Assembly: GCA_016699445.1 (NCBI GenBank) | Contig: CP064976.1 | Location: 558,001 to 622,000, forward strand | Length of the DNA: 64,000 nt | Source: Deltaproteobacteria bacterium | Lineage (GTDB): Bacteria > UBA10199 > JACPAL01 > GCA-016699445 | Direction: 5' to 3' | Part shown: piece by piece, positions 16,889-25,671 of the stretch | How the letters are laid out: each line of letters starts with the position of its first letter | Numbering within the stretch: position 1 is the stretch's first letter | The notes under the pieces: generated by a model | Told to the model about the DNA's origin: nothing | The model's database searches: none | What the model saw: the letters and a program-made list of their open reading frames with translations, nothing else | Made by a program: the position numbers and the translations under genes

Positions 16889-16918
16889 TTGACACCTTTG
16901 TCATAAATGTCATATTAT
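16889..16918 (+). promoter_or_regulatory. Sigma-70-type promoter with overlapping palindrome
   Basis: TTGACA at 16889-16894 and TATTAT at 16913-16918 are separated by 18 bp. The -35 box overlaps the perfect palindrome TGACACCTTTGTCA (16890-16903), and two TGTCATA units follow between -35 and -10. It sits 24 bp upstream of the ATG of the HTH-receiver gene, so it probably drives it. The palindrome could be an operator, possibly autoregulatory. Confidence 0.7.
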
Positions 16919-16941
16919 GCACTTAAGACAGGAGATGGACC

Positions 16942-17535
16942 ATGAAACTAGAAACACAAACACTAACGACCGGAGAGGTAGCCAAACATTGCGGAGTTCA
17001 CTTTCGCACCGTGATCCGATGGATCGAAAAAGGTTACCTCAAAGCCTATCAACTTCCCGGCCGAGGAGATAACAGAGTCCAACTAACGGACTTTGTGGAA
17101 TTCTTAAAAAAGAATTCGCTCCCTATTCCCGCGGCCTTCCAACAGCTCTCCAAAAGAGTCTTGATTGTGGATGATGAAGATGCTGTCGCTCAATCAATCC
17201 AGAGAACTCTTCATCGAGAGGGTTTTGAAACAAAAATTGCCTCCGACGGCTTTAAGGCAGGTATCATGATGGGACTTTTTTCACCCACCCTCATCACTCT
17301 CGACATTCAGATGCCTCATGTGGATGGATTCGAAGTTATTCGATTTGTCAGAGCTCAACCTCAGCTCAAAAACACCAAGATATTGGTAGTTTCTGGTGTG
17401 GCTGAGAGCGAACTCAAAAGATCTATCGAAATTGGAGCCGATGCTTATTTGGCCAAACCTGTACAACCAGAAGAGTTAGTTAAAAAGATTAATGAACTTG
17501 TGGTGTTAGCTCCACAAGAAGAAAAAGTTTCATAG
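16942..17535 (+). CDS. Regulator with N-terminal MerR/excisionase-type HTH and C-terminal receiver domain
   Basis: A 197-residue protein with an unusual domain order. Residues 7-55 are an excisionase/MerR-like winged HTH (TTGEVAKHCGVHFRTVIRWI, then PGRGDNRVQL). Residues 73-190 are a CheY-like receiver with acidic pair VDDED, phospho-acceptor Asp in ITLDIQMPHVDG and conserved Lys in YLAKPVQPEE. Phosphorylation by an unknown kinase would control DNA binding. No histidine kinase is adjacent. An AGGAG site precedes the ATG, and the promoter above it contains a palindrome. The target genes are unknown. Confidence 0.85.
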   Translation: MKLETQTLTTGEVAKHCGVHFRTVIRWIEKGYLKAYQLPGRGDNRVQLTDFVEFLKKNSLPIPAAFQQLSKRVLIVDDEDAVAQSIQRTLHREGFETKIASDGFKAGIMMGLFSPTLITLDIQMPHVDGFEVIRFVRAQPQLKNTKILVVSGVAESELKRSIEIGADAYLAKPVQPEELVKKINELVVLAPQEEKVS

Positions 17536-17554
17536 GAGGATCCGTTGAACTACA

Positions 17555-17670
17555 GGGGGAGACTCACTTTTCATACACCCCAAAAGAGGAAAATAGGGAC
17601 CTGTCAACCCGTCACCCAACCCAAAAAGGTTACTATTTTTCTCCAAAAGAGTCTCCCGCTGTGGGGCTTT
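17555..17670 (+). ncRNA. Structured leader / long nested hairpin followed by a U run
   Basis: The gap between the regulator and the next small gene can fold into a long nested structure. The outer helix is GGGAGACTC (17557-17565) with GAGTCTCCC (17649-17657). The middle helix is GAGGAAAATAG (17586-17596) with CTATTTTTCTC (17633-17643), all paired with one G-U. There is a small inner AACC..GGTT. Next to it, CCCGCTGTGGGG followed by CTTTTTT (to about 17673) is terminator-like and would compete with the outer helix. It could be a terminator of the upstream gene, an attenuator or a riboswitch-like leader. I recognise no known riboswitch class. Confidence 0.5.
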
Positions 17671-17697
17671 TTTAACAAATAGAAAAAAGGAGTACTT

Positions 17698-17928
17698 ATG
17701 AAAAGATTAAATCCTGAAAATAAAAATAATATCAATGACTTAAATACTAACGAATGGATTGTATTTCTTAATGGAAAACTTTTCTATCTTGCTCAAACAC
17801 ACTCCATCAAAGATGAAGAGTCAGGAAAAGCCTTTTTTGAAAGTATTATCCCAAACTTCCCCTCTGTCGCCTCTCCAGTCAAAATCCCAGCCTACCCCCT
17901 TCAGTTTGAAGAAAGTCAGGTGCATTGA
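17698..17928 (+). CDS. Small uncharacterised protein (76 aa)
   Basis: A 76-residue open frame with a clear AAAGGAG site 7 bp before ATG. The protein starts KRLNPENKNNINDLNTNEW and has a short hydrophobic strand-like part (WIVFLNGKLFYLA). There is no signal peptide, no membrane segment and no family I recognise. It is preceded by the structured element at 17555-17670, which may control it, and is followed by the HDOD gene 62 bp downstream. It is probably real because of the ribosome-binding site and the lack of a competing frame. Confidence 0.6.
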   Translation: MKRLNPENKNNINDLNTNEWIVFLNGKLFYLAQTHSIKDEESGKAFFESIIPNFPSVASPVKIPAYPLQFEESQVH

Positions 17929-17989
17929 TTTTAAATAAGTAAAAAAACGCTAAAGTCTTAGGCATCTTGATACGTTAGAAAGATCATGG

Positions 17990-19169
17990 ATGCCAATTTT
18001 CTCAAAAAACATTGCCGGACACATATCCTCTGTCCCTCCACTCCCTGCGGCTGCTCAAAATTGATCCAGTTAACATCAAATGCCAATGTAAACATCAAAG
18101 AGGTCGGACAAGTCATCTCTCTAGACATTGGTATTGCCTCTAAACTCCTTCAAATCGTCAACTCACCCTTTTACGGTTTGAGACAAAAATTAATACAGTA
18201 CCCCAAGCGATCACGCTTATTGGGCTTGAAGCGGTACGCTCTTTAGCGTTGAGCCTGTCTGTCATCAAAACAAACCCTAACGACAAAGGCTCCATTCATC
18301 TCAATCAAGAGGATTTTTGGAGACATTCTCTCACCACGGCTATCCTTTGCAAAAAGCTAGCAACTATTATCCCAAATACTGATCCAGAAGAAGCTTTCAT
18401 CGCAGGCCTCATGCACGACATGGGCAAATTAGTACTTTTGGAATTTACCAAAAATTCCTATGAAATTGCCCTTGCTCAAGCCAGTAAAGCCAAAGCGACA
18501 TTAGCTGCCTTGGAAAGAGAAATTTTTGAAATCAACCATGCCGTTTTGGCTGCAGAACTCTGCCGACACTGGTTAATTCCCGACGTCATTACAAATGCCA
18601 TAGGCAAACATCATGAACCACTTATCAAAGAAGAATCCGGACCTGATCAGGCTTTGGCAGAACTTGTCTCTTTGGGAAATCAAATCGCCCACATGATGGA
18701 CATGGGAAAAAGCGGGAACCATCTCATTTCAACAGAAGCTATTCGCTATTTAAATCTTAAAAAAGCAGATTTTGATTTTATTCAAAAAACAATCAAAGCG
18801 GTCACCAAAGGCGTTGAAGATGCCGCAAAATTGTTTGGTTTTCGAGAAACAAAACTTATCGAAGCCAACCCACTTCCCGTGGCCTTGGGCCTTGAAGATC
18901 CTGAAGAAAAAATGCTTGTCCAGTTGATTGTATCTTCTAAAAATCACCTCATCATAGACTTAAGCAAGGAACCTCTTTCGGAAGATCGTTTAAATTCGAA
19001 ATCACTAAAAGCTATCATCTACGATAAAAGTATTCCTGATTCTGAAAAAGAGAGACTGAAAGCTTCTCAAATTCCTGCGCTCGATTTTGATCAGTGGAAA
19101 AAACAATACAAGACAGACTCCGGAATGTATCCCGTCAGCTATCTTCACGTTTGGCTCGCTAATCCATAA
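17990..19169 (+). pseudogene. HDOD-domain signalling protein, interrupted by two single-base frameshifts
   Basis: Three frames join into one HDOD protein of about 393 residues. ATG 17990 gives MPIFSKNIAGHISSVPPLPA up to the A4 run at 18057-18060. The next frame covers KLIQLTSNANVNIKEV to FYGLRQK. After the A5 run at 18185-18189 the frame continues INTVPQAITLIGLEAVRSLAL and the HD-like part with GLMHDMGKLVL. Adding one A at each run restores the whole domain. HDOD proteins take part in signalling and cell-cycle or motility control without a proven catalytic role. The C-terminal approximately 150 residues are unassigned. Confidence 0.8.
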
Positions 19170-19213
19170 TATTTCTTTACTCACTCCAGACGATTCCCTA
19201 GTCAGCGCGGCCC

Positions 19214-20401
19214 ATGACTTTGGCTCGCCGAAAAACTGTGATGACTTCTCGAGGTCCTATCGAAACTCCCGTCTTTATGCCTGTGGGAACAGCCGCAACC
19301 GTCAAAGCTGTCACCGTGGACGAGCTTGAAGCCATGCAGACTCAAATTATTTTAGGAAATACGTACCATCTGATGCTGCGTCCAGGACATGAAACCATTC
19401 GCAAGCTCGGAGGCCTTCATCAATTTATGGGCTGGAATAAACCCATACTTACAGATTCAGGAGGCTTTCAGGTGTTTAGCTTGGCCAAGCTACGCAAGAT
19501 GAGTGAAGAGGGTGTCGATTTCCAATCCCACATCGATGGCACGCGCTATCTACTCACACCGGAATTTGCCAATGAGATTCAATGGGCCTTAGGATCAGAC
19601 ATCATTATGGTGCTAGATGAATGTCCTCCCTACCCTGTCACAGAAACTGAAGCACGACGCGCTATGGAGCTCACGATTCGTTGGGCCCAGCGCACCCTCA
19701 TCATTCATCAAAAAAGACTGGAAGAAGAAGCGTTGAAGAATTCTTCCTACAAACCTCTCCTCTTTGGAATTATTCAAGGGAGTCATTTTACTCATTTAAG
19801 AAAAGAATGCGCCGAACGCTTATTAGAGCTCCATGAAAAACATGTTCAAAAAGGCGGGTGTGGTTTTAGTGGATTTGCTATTGGTGGACTAGCTGTAGGC
19901 GAACCCAAAGAAGTTCTCTACGAAATGGCAGCCGCGGCAGCCCCATTTATTCCTGAAAAATTTCCACGCTATGCCATGGGATTGGGACAACCAGAAGATT
20001 TAGTCGAGCTCATCGGGTATGGAATCGACATGTTTGATTGTGTCATTCCCACACGGAATGCTCGCAATGGAGAGCTCTTTACAAGCTTAGGAGATATTCA
20101 AATCAAACAAGCCCAATACAAAGAAGACTCACGTCCCATCGACGAAAATTGCTCTTGCCCCGTTTGCAAAAAATATTGTAGGGCCTACCTCCGTCATTTG
20201 TACTTGGCGAAAGAAATTCTTTCTTCAAGATTCAATTCGATTCACAACCTTCATTATTACGCAACACTCACTCGAAACATTCGGGATGTGTTAGAAAAAA
20301 AAGAAGGAAAAGAAGACAGCGACCAAAAGGAAAATTATTATGATGAGTTTAGAAAATCTTTTTATCGGAACCGCACACGCTCAAGCGACAACAACCACTA
20401 G
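19214..20401 (+). CDS. tgt: Queuine/preQ1 tRNA-ribosyltransferase
   Basis: A 395-residue tRNA-guanine transglycosylase. Seen: IETPVFMPVGTAATVK, the DSGGFQVFSL motif with catalytic Asp, GGLAVGEP, the nucleophile region FDCVIPTRNARNG, and the zinc site CSCPVCKKYC plus a His further on. It exchanges guanine 34 for preQ1 in queuosine tRNAs; queC and queE lie 7 kb downstream. The ATG start lacks the first 10-15 residues usual in the family, and an adjacent frame (ISLLTPDDSLVSA) looks like that missing piece, so an N-terminal frameshift is possible. The 3' end overlaps yajC by 62 bp. Confidence 0.92.
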   Translation: MTLARRKTVMTSRGPIETPVFMPVGTAATVKAVTVDELEAMQTQIILGNTYHLMLRPGHETIRKLGGLHQFMGWNKPILTDSGGFQVFSLAKLRKMSEEGVDFQSHIDGTRYLLTPEFANEIQWALGSDIIMVLDECPPYPVTETEARRAMELTIRWAQRTLIIHQKRLEEEALKNSSYKPLLFGIIQGSHFTHLRKECAERLLELHEKHVQKGGCGFSGFAIGGLAVGEPKEVLYEMAAAAAPFIPEKFPRYAMGLGQPEDLVELIGYGIDMFDCVIPTRNARNGELFTSLGDIQIKQAQYKEDSRPIDENCSCPVCKKYCRAYLRHLYLAKEILSSRFNSIHNLHYYATLTRNIRDVLEKKEGKEDSDQKENYYDEFRKSFYRNRTRSSDNNH

Positions 20402-20699
20402 CACAGTCACAGGCGCACAACCAGCTTCACCAGCCTCGTCACTTCAGATGTTTTTGCCCATGATTTTGGTTTTTGTTATTTTCTACTTTTTGCTCATCCG
20501 TCCTCAATCCAAACAACGTAAGCAACACCAAGATCTTCTCAACACCTTAAAAAAGGGTGATGAAGTTGTCACCGCTGGTGGCATTCATGGAAAAGTTCAT
20601 GGTGTAGCCGACAATATCGTGACTTTGGAAATTGCCGACAATGTCCGTGTTAAAATGGACAAACAACAAATAACGTCAGTCAAAACTTTAGCAGCTTAA
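20340..20699 (+). CDS. yajC: SecYEG-accessory protein YajC (preprotein translocase subunit)
   Basis: A 119-residue YajC. There is a short Ala/Thr-rich N-terminus, one membrane helix (MFLPMILVFVIFYFLLIRPQ) and the family hallmark RPQSKQRKQHQDLLNTLKKG, followed by GDEVVTAGGIHGKV. It associates with SecDF at the inner membrane. The start (tandem ATGATG) lies within the tgt coding sequence, giving an unusually long 62-bp overlap. SecD follows 4 bp later. The gene order tgt-yajC-secD-secF is classical. Confidence 0.93.
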   Translation: MMSLENLFIGTAHAQATTTTSTVTGAQPASPASSLQMFLPMILVFVIFYFLLIRPQSKQRKQHQDLLNTLKKGDEVVTAGGIHGKVHGVADNIVTLEIADNVRVKMDKQQITSVKTLAA

Positions 20700-20703
20700 T
20701 ATC

Positions 20704-22437
20704 ATGCCCAAAAATTGGCGATTTCATAGCATCCTGACACTCATCGCTCTTCTGCTCTCGATTTATTATCTCATTCCCACATGGGGCGGATTTGGTCAGG
20801 TAAGAGAACAATCTGAAAAAGATCAAAAGCCACTTCCATGGCATTTGAATCTTTTCCCACGAGAAGAAATCAAGCTCGGCCTCGATCTCCAAGGAGGTAT
20901 TTATGTGGAGATGGAAGTAGAACTCGCTGATGCTTTAAAAAATCGTTCGGATCTTTTTGCCTCAGAAGTTGAAAGGCTGACCAAAACAGAAGCCTTTGCT
21001 CCTGAAAAAGTTGAAAGAATTCCAGACACTACACAATTCAAAATCACATTAAAAAAAGAAGATGATCGTTCGAATTTTTCCAAGTGGTTAGATGAGCATT
21101 ACAAAGGTGTCTTGCTTGAAAAGAGAGCTGAACGAGCTGATAAAGTTGCCGTTCTGGATTTGACAGAAGAATTTTCCAGCCGCACCAAAGAACAATCCGC
21201 CAAACAAGCTGTAGAAACCATCCGCAATCGTATCGATCGTTATGGAGTTTCTGAACCAACCATCGTACGTCTGGGAACCAATCGCATTTCCATCGAATTA
21301 CCTGGAATGACAGACCCAGAACGCGCTCTCAATTTAATTAAAAAAGGTGGTCGTTTAGAATTTCGTCTCGTGGATGATTCCAAACCCGATGATGAAGTTC
21401 GCAAACTGGTTAGCGAAGCTCGTACAGCTCTCAATACTCCCGAAGGCTTTACTGAAGAAATCATCACTAAAATCAATACTCAGCTTAAAGATAAAATCCC
21501 TGCCGAGTCTGAAATACTTTTTGAAGTCCAATATGATCCTGTGACCAAAAAAGTTTCAGGTGGGCTTCCTTATCTGATCAAAAGAAAATCTGAAGTCACA
21601 GGCGACATGTTAAAGAATGCTCAAGTCAATGTTCACGACAATGAGCCTTATGTCAGCCTTTCATTTAATGCTCTCGGAACCAAACTTTTCGGTGAAGTCA
21701 CCAAAGCCAATGTTGGAAAAAGACTCGCTATTCTTTTGGATGGCAATGTGATGAAGGCACCTGTCATTAAAAGTGAAATTCCTTCAGGAGAAGCCCAGAT
21801 CACTTTAGGCTATGGTGATTATCAAACCGTTCTTAAGGAAGCTGAAGATCTGACACTTGTGTTGCATGAAGGAGCTCTTCCCGCTCGCATGAAAGAATTG
21901 ACCAAAACAGTTGTCGGCCCTTCACTTGGAAAAGATTCTGTTGATAAGGGATTAAAAGTCTCTCTTTGGGCGGCTGTTCTTGTCGCACTCTTTATGGCTT
22001 TATATTACCGTATTTCAGGAATTTTGGCAGACGTAGCCCTCCTCTTAAACGTTCTCATTATGATGGCTTGCCTAGCCATGTTTCAAGCCACTCTTACCTT
22101 ACCTGGTATTGCGGGTATTGTTCTCACTATCGGTATGGCTGTGGATGCCAACGTTCTTATCTTTGAACGTATCCGAGAAGAGTTGCGTGCTGGAAAATCC
22201 GCAAAGGCAGCTTTGGCTGAAGGTTATTCCAATGCAAAAACAGCTATTGTCGATTCCAACATCACAACATTTTTAGCTGGTGTGGTTTTGTATCAGTTTG
22301 GAACAGGTGCTATCCGAGGTTTTGCCGTCACATTAATGGTGGGTATCATGACAACCCTTTTCACAACAATTTGGGTCACACGCATTCTCCAAGAAGGTTT
22401 GTTATACGGATTAAAGCGAGAGAGGATCAGCGTTTAA
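20704..22437 (+). CDS. secD: Protein translocase subunit SecD
   Basis: A 577-residue SecD. There is one N-terminal membrane helix (residues about 7-25) and the conserved D1 motif LGLDLQGGIYVEMEVE. A large periplasmic region (about 60-410) includes ETIRNRIDRYGVSEPTI. Five membrane helices follow from about residue 415, with the D5/D6 motifs GMAVDANVLIFERI. SecD with SecF uses the proton-motive force to pull exported proteins from SecYEG. It starts 4 bp after yajC and ends 1 bp before secF. Confidence 0.95.
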   Translation: MPKNWRFHSILTLIALLLSIYYLIPTWGGFGQVREQSEKDQKPLPWHLNLFPREEIKLGLDLQGGIYVEMEVELADALKNRSDLFASEVERLTKTEAFAPEKVERIPDTTQFKITLKKEDDRSNFSKWLDEHYKGVLLEKRAERADKVAVLDLTEEFSSRTKEQSAKQAVETIRNRIDRYGVSEPTIVRLGTNRISIELPGMTDPERALNLIKKGGRLEFRLVDDSKPDDEVRKLVSEARTALNTPEGFTEEIITKINTQLKDKIPAESEILFEVQYDPVTKKVSGGLPYLIKRKSEVTGDMLKNAQVNVHDNEPYVSLSFNALGTKLFGEVTKANVGKRLAILLDGNVMKAPVIKSEIPSGEAQITLGYGDYQTVLKEAEDLTLVLHEGALPARMKELTKTVVGPSLGKDSVDKGLKVSLWAAVLVALFMALYYRISGILADVALLLNVLIMMACLAMFQATLTLPGIAGIVLTIGMAVDANVLIFERIREELRAGKSAKAALAEGYSNAKTAIVDSNITTFLAGVVLYQFGTGAIRGFAVTLMVGIMTTLFTTIWVTRILQEGLLYGLKRERISV

Positions 22438-22438
22438 T

Positions 22439-23350
22439 ATGTTTCAACTTAAAGGCTTTCATTTTGATTATGTAGGTTATCGTAAGTGGTTTGTGGCTTT
22501 TTCAGCGATCACTATCATCCTTGGAATATTTTTCATCGCCAAGAATGGTTTGAATTTTGGAACGGATTTTAAAGGTGGAACTAAACTTCAATACTTGTTT
22601 CAGACACCCACCACAGATGGTGATGTTAGAAAAGCGATTGAAAAAGTAGGGATTGAAAGTTTTTCAGTACAAAAAATTGGTGAAGCTCAGGAAAATAGAT
22701 TCATTATTAAGCTTGAGATGAGTGATGATGTGGAAGCTGTGGTCAAAAAAGTGACTGAAAGCCTTCAAGCTTCTGTGGGCGCAGATAAAGTCACTTTAGA
22801 ACAAAACGAAACTGTTGGCCCCAAAGCTGGAGCTGATCTTCGTAAGAAAGCAGAACTTTCGATTATTGTTTCGTGGCTTTTGATGTTGATCTACATTGGC
22901 TTTCGTTTTGATTTTGCTTTTGCCCCAGGAGCCATTGTTGCTTTGATTCATGACGTTTTATTAGCTGTTGCAGGCTTTGCCATCACAGGCCGCGAAGTCA
23001 GCTTGACAGTCGTTGCTGCTATTTTGACGATCATTGGTTATTCCATCAACGATACGATTGTTGTTTATGATCGTGTTCGTGAACATCTGGCCAATGCTGG
23101 GAAACAATCACTCAAAGAGATCATCAATCGCAGCATCAATGAAATGTTTCCTCGTACAATCATTACTTCTTTTACGGTCTTTATCGTTGTAGCTTTGATG
23201 TATTTCTTTGGCGAAGGGGAATTCCAAAACTTTGGATTTGCCATGATCATCGGTGTTGTCACGGGTGTTTATTCAACTCTCTCTATCGCTTGCCCTCTTT
23301 ATATTTGGATTAAAGATAACGAAGCTTTTTTAAAGAAGTTTGCAAAATAA
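22439..23350 (+). CDS. secF: Protein translocase subunit SecF
   Basis: A 303-residue SecF. An N-terminal helix is followed by NFGTDFKGGTKLQ, a short periplasmic domain with QNETVGPKAGADL, and then five helices containing IGYSINDTIVVYDRVREHL and the FGEGEFQNFGFAMIIG segment. It forms the heterodimer with SecD in the inner membrane. The end overlaps the recJ start by 11 bp. Separate SecD and SecF genes, not a fusion, are normal for proteobacteria. Confidence 0.95.
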   Translation: MFQLKGFHFDYVGYRKWFVAFSAITIILGIFFIAKNGLNFGTDFKGGTKLQYLFQTPTTDGDVRKAIEKVGIESFSVQKIGEAQENRFIIKLEMSDDVEAVVKKVTESLQASVGADKVTLEQNETVGPKAGADLRKKAELSIIVSWLLMLIYIGFRFDFAFAPGAIVALIHDVLLAVAGFAITGREVSLTVVAAILTIIGYSINDTIVVYDRVREHLANAGKQSLKEIINRSINEMFPRTIITSFTVFIVVALMYFFGEGEFQNFGFAMIIGVVTGVYSTLSIACPLYIWIKDNEAFLKKFAK

Positions 23351-24896
23351 ACCTTCCATTTCACTCGATACTCCAAAGCTTCTTTCTCCAGAAGAGATTT
23401 CGCTCAAACAATTATTTATAGATCAGTTTCAACTCCACCCTATATTGGCTCAAATTCTCGTCTCACGTGGATTTAGAGAAATACAGGACGCTCAAAGCTT
23501 CCTCTTTGGAGATCTGGCACAACTTCCAAACCCTTTTGAACTGTCAGGAATGTTGGAAGCTGTTATCCGAGTCGTTGAATCTATTTCTCACAAGCAAAAA
23601 ATCCTTCTTTTTGGTGATTATGATGTGGATGGCATCACAGGCTGCGCTCAATTGGCACTTTTTCTCAAAGAGATCGGCGCGACTGTTGATGTTCTGCTCC
23701 CTCATCGTATCCATGATGGTTATGGACTAGCACCTTCCAGTGTGGAAAAAATTAAAATTATAAAACCCGATCTTTTAATCACCATTGATAATGGGACAAT
23801 TTTTTTAATGGCTCTTCGCTCCAAACTTCGTGAACACACACTTAAGCTTCCTAATCTCAAACGCTACTTGGATTTGGCTTGCTTGGGAACAATTGCCGAC
23901 GTGGTTCCACTGACAGGAACCAATCGACTTCTCGTCAAATATGGATTGAAAGAATTAACAACGTCGCAACGCCCTGGCATCAAAGCTCTGAAAGAAGTTT
24001 CCTCTGTTTCAGAAGATGTCACACCTTATATTGTAGGCTTTCGCTTAGCGCCTCGGATTAATGCCGCTGGCCGTATGGCAGATCCCAAAGAAGCACTTCA
24101 GTTGTTGATGAGCTCTACAGAAAATGAAGCTCAAGTATTGGCCCAAAAGTTAGAAGCCTACAATCGGCAGCGCCAAGCTGAAGAAGAAAAAGCCCTGAAC
24201 GAAGCTTTCACTATGATTGAAACATCCGGACTATTGGAACGTCGAGGCATTGTCGTTGGCTCAAAAACTTGGCATCTTGGAATTGTTGGAATTCTGGCTG
24301 CACGACTTACGGAAAAATATCATCGACCGGCGATCGCACTTTCATTTTTTGAAGATAAAAATATCGCAAAAGGTTCCGCACGATCGATTGCAGGATTTTC
24401 AGTCTACGCAGCCTTGAAAAATATCGAACATAAAATGATTAATTTTGGTGGCCATGAAGCTGCAGCGGGAATGACGCTTGATTTAAAGAGTTTGGAAGAT
24501 TTTTCAGAATCATTTCATCAATCGATAGAAAGCCTCTCTCCTGAACCTTTTAGAAAAAAAATCAGGGTGGATTCAATTCTCCCTTTTAACGAAATCAGCC
24601 CCCTACTCTTGGAACAACTCTCACTTTTTGAGCCCTTTGGATCGAGCAATCCAGAACCCACCTTTATGACAGAAGATGCAAAACTTCATTCTTGCCGCAT
24701 TATTGGTAGCGGCAACAATCATCTCAAATTTTCAGCAAGTCATTCACAGCTATCATTTGATGGAATTTATTTTAATGGAGCCAAAGATCTAGAAACTATT
24801 TTGAAAACAACTCACCACCAACTCATCTACAATCTTCAAAAAAATACCTGGAATGGAAGAAGCAGCATTCAACTCAAGCTTAAAACCCTTCTTTAA
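23340..24896 (+). CDS. recJ: RecJ-like single-strand exonuclease lacking the DHH motif region
   Basis: A 518-residue RecJ homologue. Motif I FGDYDVDGITG and motif II LITIDNG are present, as are motif IV LGTIADVVPL and the later GGHEAAAGMTL (DHHA1 domain) and OB-fold. After DNG the protein jumps to TIFLMALRSKLREH, which aligns with the part that normally follows GVAF. About 55-60 residues, including the metal-binding DHH motif, are missing in frame near 23795-23803. RecJ degrades 5' single strands in recombination and repair. Without DHH it should be catalytically impaired, unless the gap is an assembly artefact. It overlaps secF by 11 bp. Confidence 0.85.
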   Translation: MQNKPSISLDTPKLLSPEEISLKQLFIDQFQLHPILAQILVSRGFREIQDAQSFLFGDLAQLPNPFELSGMLEAVIRVVESISHKQKILLFGDYDVDGITGCAQLALFLKEIGATVDVLLPHRIHDGYGLAPSSVEKIKIIKPDLLITIDNGTIFLMALRSKLREHTLKLPNLKRYLDLACLGTIADVVPLTGTNRLLVKYGLKELTTSQRPGIKALKEVSSVSEDVTPYIVGFRLAPRINAAGRMADPKEALQLLMSSTENEAQVLAQKLEAYNRQRQAEEEKALNEAFTMIETSGLLERRGIVVGSKTWHLGIVGILAARLTEKYHRPAIALSFFEDKNIAKGSARSIAGFSVYAALKNIEHKMINFGGHEAAAGMTLDLKSLEDFSESFHQSIESLSPEPFRKKIRVDSILPFNEISPLLLEQLSLFEPFGSSNPEPTFMTEDAKLHSCRIIGSGNNHLKFSASHSQLSFDGIYFNGAKDLETILKTTHHQLIYNLQKNTWNGRSSIQLKLKTLL

Positions 24897-25033
24897 CAAA
24901 AAATAACGCATTGCATAAAATAATATTGACCACTTTGATGCACTGTGTAAATCTCTGACGCGTTGGGCAAAGAAAGGTTCAACATTATGGCAACCGCAAA
25001 AAAAGCAAAAATTTTGAAACAAGGAGGATTTCT

Positions 25034-25564
25034 ATGGCTACCAGACGTAAACCAGCCAAAACATCGAAAACAACTGCTATCAAGCTTGAAAGCTTCACCG
25101 ATCTTCTCGGCAAGCTTGAGGTGGAAGCAGAAAAAGTTGTCCGACGCATCGTTGAAAAGGCGGAGACGAGCTCACGCGATATCAAAAAGGGTGTCCGCAC
25201 TCTCATTCAACAAGTCCGCAGCACGGGGATTGCTTCAGTAGCTGAAGAGAAGAGCCAAGAACTGGTTAAACTCGCTAATGAAGTTTTGGCAAAGGCCAAA
25301 GAAGTTCAAATTGCCTCTGTTGGTTCGTTAGGAAACTTCAACCGTGACGAAATCGTCCGGGAAGCCAAGAAGAACATCGATGATATTATTAAGAAAATCA
25401 ACTCTTCTGAGTTGATGGCTAAGGCTAAAGTTCAAGCTTTGAATACAAAAGATCAAGTCTTGTCTATCCTAAGCATTCCCTCTCAAGAGGATGTGGTCAA
25501 GCTATCACGCAAGATCGTCACCCTCGAAGGTCGGGTTAACAAGCTTACGCGAAAAGCTGCTTAG
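25034..25564 (+). CDS. Phasin-like coiled-coil protein
   Basis: A 176-residue, highly charged, Lys/Ala/Val-rich helical protein with a basic N-terminus (MATRRKPAKTSKTTAIKLES). A heptad-like region covers LGKLEVEAEKVVRRIVEKAE to NEVLAKAKEVQ, and a C-terminal helix ends EGRVNKLTRKAA. Composition and length resemble phasin or poly(hydroxyalkanoate)-granule/nucleoid-associated proteins, but no phasin motif is decisive. It has a perfect AAGGAGG site 8 bp before ATG and its own strong terminator, suggesting high expression as a monocistronic gene. An overlapping frame starting at 24987 is not supported. Confidence 0.7.
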   Translation: MATRRKPAKTSKTTAIKLESFTDLLGKLEVEAEKVVRRIVEKAETSSRDIKKGVRTLIQQVRSTGIASVAEEKSQELVKLANEVLAKAKEVQIASVGSLGNFNRDEIVREAKKNIDDIIKKINSSELMAKAKVQALNTKDQVLSILSIPSQEDVVKLSRKIVTLEGRVNKLTRKAA

Positions 25565-25581
25565 GATTGTACCTCCCTCGA

Positions 25582-25622
25582 ACAACCCGCTTTCTGAAAG
25601 GAAAGCGGGTTGTTTCGTTTTA
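25582..25622 (+). terminator. Rho-independent terminator after the phasin-like gene
   Basis: The stem ACAACCCGCTTTC / GAAAGCGGGTTGT has a TGAAAG loop and is followed by TTCGTTTT. The stem is a perfect 13-bp match. It lies 18 bp after the stop codon. Confidence 0.88.
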
Positions 25623-25671
25623 AGAGCAACTAATTCCATAAAAAGCCGATAATCTTAAACAGGAGTATTTT

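Noticed and set aside
24963..25241. 92-codon frame overlapping the phasin-like gene
   Set aside because: It runs out of frame inside a gene with a perfect ribosome-binding site and has no family signal; treated as a shadow.
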